From an uncultured Hyphomicrobiales bacterium (lineage in GTDB: Bacteria; Pseudomonadota; Alphaproteobacteria; Rhizobiales; Rhizobiaceae): DNA of 9,659 nucleotides. This document shows positions 6,878 through 9,659 of the stretch, piece after piece (the stretch's first letter is position 1; each line of letters starts with the position of its first letter). Under the pieces are notes generated by a model that searched no databases, was not told the origin of the DNA, and saw only the letters and a program-made list of their open reading frames with translations. The translations under genes and the position numbers were made by a program. The stretch covers positions 1 to 9,659 of the forward strand of contig CALUBX010000188.1 in the NCBI GenBank assembly GCA_943914405.1, read 5' to 3'.

Positions 6878-7366
6878 TCAGTCCTCGCCGGACTTCTGGT
6901 TGTCGATGATCATGTAGTCGAGCGGCAGCTGCGTCGTGTACTTGATCTGCTCCATGGCGAAGGCCGAGGAGACGTCGCGGATTTCGATCTTGGCGATCAG
7001 CCGCTTGTAGAAGGCGTCATAGGCGCCGATATCGGGAACCACGACCCGCAGCAGATAATCGACATCACCGCTCATGCGGTAGAATTCCACCACTTCCGGA
7101 AATTCCGAGACGACCTCGGAGAATCGCTTCAGCCATTCGATCGAGTGGCTTGCCGTGCGCACGGACACGAAGACCGTCACCTTGGTGTTGACCTTCACCG
7201 GGTCGAGAAGCGCCACGCGACGGCGGATGACCCCGTCCTCTTCCATCTTCTGAATGCGCCGCCAGCAAGGCGTGGTCGACAGTCCGACCTTCTTTGCGAG
7301 GTCGGCAACGGCGAGAGTGGAATCCTCCTGCAGAATGCGCAGTATCTTGCGGTCAAGCCGATCCAT
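6878..7366 (-). CDS. Lrp/AsnC family transcriptional regulator
   Basis: This is a DNA-binding regulator of the feast/famine family (162 aa from the chosen start). An N-terminal winged helix-turn-helix, DRLDRKILRILQEDSTLAVA then LAKKVGLSTTPCWRRIQKME (about 2-42), is followed by GVIRRRVALLDPVKVN and a RAM ligand-binding/oligomerisation domain (about 63-146) containing MSGDVDYLLRVVV (98-110). Such proteins form octamers and usually sense amino acids. The ATG at 7364-7366 is preferred: it has AAGGG seven bases upstream, it opens at the family's usual MDR-DRKIL start, and a likely -10 box lies 26 bases upstream. An ATG at 7387 would add seven residues but has no ribosome-binding site and lies about where transcription should begin. 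Lrp regulators often control a divergent neighbour; here the upstream gene is on the same strand, so the target is unclear. Confidence 0.94.
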   Translation of the reverse strand: MDRLDRKILRILQEDSTLAVADLAKKVGLSTTPCWRRIQKMEEDGVIRRRVALLDPVKVNTKVTVFVSVRTASHSIEWLKRFSEVVSEFPEVVEFYRMSGDVDYLLRVVVPDIGAYDAFYKRLIAKIEIRDVSSAFAMEQIKYTTQLPLDYMIIDNQKSGED

Positions 7367-7392
7367 TATGAGCCCTTTCGAAATCATTTTGC

Positions 7393-7398
7393 GTTATA
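7393..7398 (-). promoter_or_regulatory. Candidate -10 box (TATAAC) of the Lrp-family gene
   Basis: On the minus strand TATAAC lies 26 bases upstream of the preferred ATG, within the 65-base gap after the UDG-family gene. A start site about seven bases downstream would give a short leader containing the AAGGG ribosome-binding site. The -35 region is weak (about GCTTTA at 17-base spacing). It suggests the regulator has its own promoter and is not only read through from the nuclease/UDG unit. Confidence 0.45.
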
Positions 7399-7431
7399 CA
7401 CTGATTTGGCGGCGCTAAAGCGAATTTCGTT

Positions 7432-8076
7432 TCACCGCGTCAATCTATCCACATCCTGTCTCAGCACCGGCAGGAGCTCCGCCTCGAACCAGGAATTTTT
7501 CCTGAGCCAGCCCGTGTTGCGCCAGCTGGGATGAGGCAGGGGCAGAACCGGTATGCCATGATTGACGAAATAGTGTTCGCGCCACCGGGCCACGGTCTCG
7601 GTCACGCTTCTGCCCCGCCGCGCTCCCAGATGCCAGGCCTGCGCATATTGTCCGACCGCCAGCACCAGCTCGATCTGCGGCATGGCGCTGAGCACCCGGT
7701 TCCGCCAGACTGGGGCGCATTCGCGGCGCGGCGGCAGATCGCTGCCCCTGTCGTCATAGCCCGGAAAGCAGAAGCCCATCGGCACGATCGCGAAGCGATC
7801 CGGGTCGTAGAACTCGTCGCGGCTCACGCGCAGCCAATCGCGCAGGCGGTTCCCCGACGCGTCGTCGAAGGGAAGACCGCTCTGATGCACCCGAAGTCCC
7901 GGCGCCTGCCCGGCAATCAGGATGCGGGCCTTATCCGACACCACAGCCACCGGCCGAGGCTCGTGCGGTAGCGGGCCTCGCGCTTGTTCGAATGGTCCGT
8001 CTCGACAGATCCGGCACATGGCGATGGCGTGCCGAAGGACATCCAGATCATCAGGCTGGTCGATAGGCTCCGTCAC
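7432..8076 (-). CDS. Uracil-DNA-glycosylase superfamily protein with four-cysteine iron-sulfur pattern
   Basis: This is a predicted cytosolic base-excision enzyme that removes uracil or another damaged base (214 aa). Motif A is GQAPG (56-60) and motif B is PHPSWRN (181-187). Between them are IVPMGFCFPG (97-106) and LVLAVGQYAQAWHL (137-150), typical of the COG1573-like branch. Cysteines at 21, 24, 103 and 120 give C-X2-C-X78-C-X16-C, the layout that binds a [4Fe-4S] cluster in family 4 enzymes. Family 4 motif A is usually GEAPG; Gln in place of Glu is a divergence, so substrate and chemistry are uncertain. The GTG at 8074-8076 overlaps the TGA of the upstream thermonuclease gene (GTGA), suggesting translational coupling. 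An in-frame start at 8115 would add 13 residues without homologous character. Confidence 0.85.
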   Translation of the reverse strand: MTEPIDQPDDLDVLRHAIAMCRICRDGPFEQARGPLPHEPRPVAVVSDKARILIAGQAPGLRVHQSGLPFDDASGNRLRDWLRVSRDEFYDPDRFAIVPMGFCFPGYDDRGSDLPPRRECAPVWRNRVLSAMPQIELVLAVGQYAQAWHLGARRGRSVTETVARWREHYFVNHGIPVLPLPHPSWRNTGWLRKNSWFEAELLPVLRQDVDRLTR

Positions 8077-8645
8077 CGCGCCACCCAGTCGAACAGAGTG
8101 CGAAGCCGCCCCCAAAGGTCATCCAGCAGACCCGCCTTGTCCGTCGCGTCGTTCTCCTGGCGCCAGTGCCGCGGCGTTTCGAAATCGCCGGCCCAGAGTC
8201 CCCGGCGTCCCTTGCGGGCTTCGGCCTCTTCTCCCTGGTAGCCGCCCGACGCGAGCGCCATGCCTTGCGCCACCATGGAGCCATTGATGCTCCGGCCTTT
8301 CGCGTCGCATTCCACCAAGAGGCGCCCATAGCGATCATGGCCCGCCCCTCGGCACTGGACGTCATCCCTATCGACCAGGCGCAGCAGGGCATGCCTTGCC
8401 GCCTGCCCGCACGCCCAAGTCTCACCGGCTTCATCTCGGCAGGCCTGCCCCATTTCCGGTGCATCGATGCCACGCAGGCGCAGCCTCTCGCCATCGACGG
8501 AAAGCGTGTCGCCGTCGATCACGTAGAACGGTCCATCGATACGGGTCTCCTTGCCGCCGCTCAGGCGCAGCGTGATCAGCAAGAGAAGCACGAGCAGGCA
8601 GGTGGCGAGCAGTGCGTCGCGGAACGTCAGCGCTGTGCGGGTCAC
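8073..8645 (-). CDS. Membrane-anchored thermonuclease family protein (SNase-like)
   Basis: This predicted Ca2+-dependent nuclease of the staphylococcal nuclease fold has 190 aa. Residues 11-28 (ALLATCLLVLLLLITLRL) form one hydrophobic segment near the N-terminus, probably a signal anchor that places the catalytic domain in the periplasm. The SNase motifs are present: YVIDGDTL (41-48, metal-binding Asp44 and Asp46), LRLRGIDAPE (55-64, with Arg56 and Glu64 matching catalytic Arg35 and Glu43 of S. aureus nuclease) and DRYGRLL (104-110, Arg108 matching Arg87). Cysteines at 69, 79, 98 and 113 could form disulfides in the periplasm. The C-terminal 35 residues are charged and not conserved. The start is GTG at 8643-8645, seven bases after a GAGG ribosome-binding sequence. 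It overlaps the UDG-family gene by four bases and heads that operon. Confidence 0.9.
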   Translation of the reverse strand: MTRTALTFRDALLATCLLVLLLLITLRLSGGKETRIDGPFYVIDGDTLSVDGERLRLRGIDAPEMGQACRDEAGETWACGQAARHALLRLVDRDDVQCRGAGHDRYGRLLVECDAKGRSINGSMVAQGMALASGGYQGEEAEARKGRRGLWAGDFETPRHWRQENDATDKAGLLDDLWGRLRTLFDWVAR

Positions 8646-8766
8646 AATCCGGCCTCAGAGGAAAACGGAAACTTCACGGAAATGGAAAACAAAACCTTTC
8701 ACGGCAGGATCTTCTTAAGGTTTGGAAACTAGTCTCACAAGCTCACGGGTCATCAGTTTGCAGGCC
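8646..8766. promoter_or_regulatory. Divergent control region of thermonuclease and sensor kinase genes
   Basis: This 121-base gap lies between two divergent starts. An inverted repeat, AAACCTT (8692-8698) and AAGGTTT (8717-8723), brackets an 18-base spacer. GGAAA occurs five times on the plus strand (8660, 8667, 8678, 8684, 8724), giving TTTCC repeats on the nuclease side. No clear -35/-10 pair was found. Both promoters are inferred from position. Confidence 0.35.
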
Positions 8767-9659
8767 ATGAGTAGCGGCGTCAGTACCTCGACCGACAAAA
8801 TCATCGTTGATCGATCCCGCAGCCACCGCAACAAGGCTGTGTCGAAGGCTGTTCGTGCGACCCGCGAGCGGCTGCAGTCGAGCGCCAACGGCAGTCATGT
8901 CTTCGACCGCGACATGCTCGGCATGCACTTCAACACGATACTGCAGGGCGCGGCAATCATGCCGCTCGTGGTCCTCCTGGTCACCGCGATCGGCCTTTAT
9001 CTCAATCCGGATGCGCATCTGTTCGGCTGGGCGGTGGTCATGCTGTCCGTGCACGCCATCAATGTGCTGCTTGCCCGCCGCGCCTCCCGACGCGAAATTT
9101 CGGCTGCCCAAACGGGGAAATGGCGCCGGCGCTTCTTGGCGGCGCAGATGCTGGTCGGATGCGGCTGGGCCGTCTTCGCCCTTCAGAACTGCCCGACCTG
9201 CACTGGCGACAGTTTCTATTTCTACAAGGGCGCCGTGATTCTGTTCGGCGTCTCGACCGCGGCCATGGGCAGCTTCATGTTGCGCCAGGGCCTGCTGCTC
9301 GGCTTCCTGCCGACAATTGGAGCCCTGCTGCTGACGGCCGTCCTGTCGCGTCACGTGCTGGATATCGGCCTCACCGCCATGTGCGCCACCGCCGTGGTGT
9401 TCTTCCATTACATTTCGGACCGGCTCTACCGCTCCAACCTGACATTGATGTCCTACCAGTCGGAAAAGGATGACCTCATCGCCGAACTGGAAGTCGCCAA
9501 ATCCATGTCCGATGAAGCCCGCCGCCGCGCGGAAGAGGCAAATCTCGCGAAATCCCGCTTCCTTGCCTCCATGTCGCATGAGCTGCGCACGCCGCTCAAC
9601 GCCATTCTGGGCTTTTCGGAGGTGATGAGCTCGGAAGTATTGGGGCCCTTGGCCAACCC
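8767..9659 (+). CDS. Multi-membrane sensor histidine kinase, DivJ/PleC/PdhS-like (N-terminal part)
   Basis: This is the N-terminal 297 codons of a two-component sensor kinase that runs off the window. A basic cytosolic leader of about 55 residues precedes six likely membrane helices (about 60-79, 86-104, 121-139, 153-173, 175-195, 198-216) with very short loops, so sensing is probably within the membrane. A predicted coiled coil (about 228-265) leads into a HisKA dimerisation helix with phospho-acceptor His271 in SMSHELRTPLNAILGFSE. The following VMSSEVLGPL is characteristic of the alphaproteobacterial DivJ/PleC/PdhS kinase group, which phosphorylate DivK-type regulators. The ATP-binding domain and any PAS or receiver domain lie outside the window. 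The ATG at 8767 has only a weak AGG upstream; a TTG three codons earlier is a possible alternative start. It diverges from the thermonuclease gene. Confidence 0.86.
   Translation, partial: MSSGVSTSTDKIIVDRSRSHRNKAVSKAVRATRERLQSSANGSHVFDRDMLGMHFNTILQGAAIMPLVVLLVTAIGLYLNPDAHLFGWAVVMLSVHAINVLLARRASRREISAAQTGKWRRRFLAAQMLVGCGWAVFALQNCPTCTGDSFYFYKGAVILFGVSTAAMGSFMLRQGLLLGFLPTIGALLLTAVLSRHVLDIGLTAMCATAVVFFHYISDRLYRSNLTLMSYQSEKDDLIAELEVAKSMSDEARRRAEEANLAKSRFLASMSHELRTPLNAILGFSEVMSSEVLGPLAN

Noticed and set aside
8714..8728. CtrA-type site (TTAA-N7-TTAA) upstream of the kinase
   Set aside because: Only one TTAA half is present; seven bases later the sequence is AAAC, so the site is incomplete.
8743..9579. 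278-residue minus-strand open frame opposite the kinase
   Set aside because: It is His/Gln/Gly-rich with no domain, while the plus strand encodes clear membrane helices and a HisKA motif.

Overview
The window is a chromosome-like stretch from an alphaproteobacterium, most likely Rhizobiales/Rhizobiaceae. This rests on high GC, strong G/C third-position bias, a DivJ/PleC-type kinase core, a short XRE regulator and UDG/thermonuclease-type proteins of a kind familiar from rhizobia. It is densely packed, with 11 protein genes. No tRNA, rRNA, insertion sequence, phage gene or CRISPR array was seen.

Layout. Positions 1-1384 (minus) hold most of a YbaL/KefB-type CPA2 cation:proton antiporter whose cytosolic C-terminus lies beyond base 1. 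Facing it at 1459-1725 (plus) is an 88-residue XRE-type regulator, and the 74-base gap between them contains an imperfect dyad. From 5674 down to 1789 (minus) runs a tight ssuA-ssuD-ssuC-ssuB operon for uptake and desulfonation of alkanesulfonates. It lacks ssuE, the flavin reductase of the E. coli operon. Diverging from ssuA is a beta-hydroxyacid dehydrogenase of the 3-hydroxyisobutyrate dehydrogenase family (5958-6830, plus). It ends at a GC-rich hairpin shared with a convergent Lrp/AsnC regulator (6878-7366, minus). Upstream of the regulator on the same strand is a two-gene unit: a membrane-anchored thermonuclease (8073-8645), then a uracil-DNA-glycosylase-superfamily protein (7432-8076), joined by a GTGA stop/start overlap. 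At 8767 (plus) a multi-membrane sensor histidine kinase begins and runs off the right edge just after its phospho-acceptor histidine.

How the genes work together. Under sulfate limitation, SsuA would capture sulfonates in the periplasm, SsuC and SsuB would import them, and SsuD would release sulfite using reduced FMN made by a reductase encoded elsewhere. The other units look independent of this: cation/pH homeostasis, a DNA nuclease and repair pair, an amino-acid-type regulator and a signalling kinase.

Most of the window is ordinary housekeeping or accessory metabolism. The most distinctive item is the UDG-superfamily protein: it keeps four cysteines in the spacing of iron-sulfur UDGs but has Gln where family 4 has Glu in motif A, and it is translationally coupled to a membrane-anchored nuclease.
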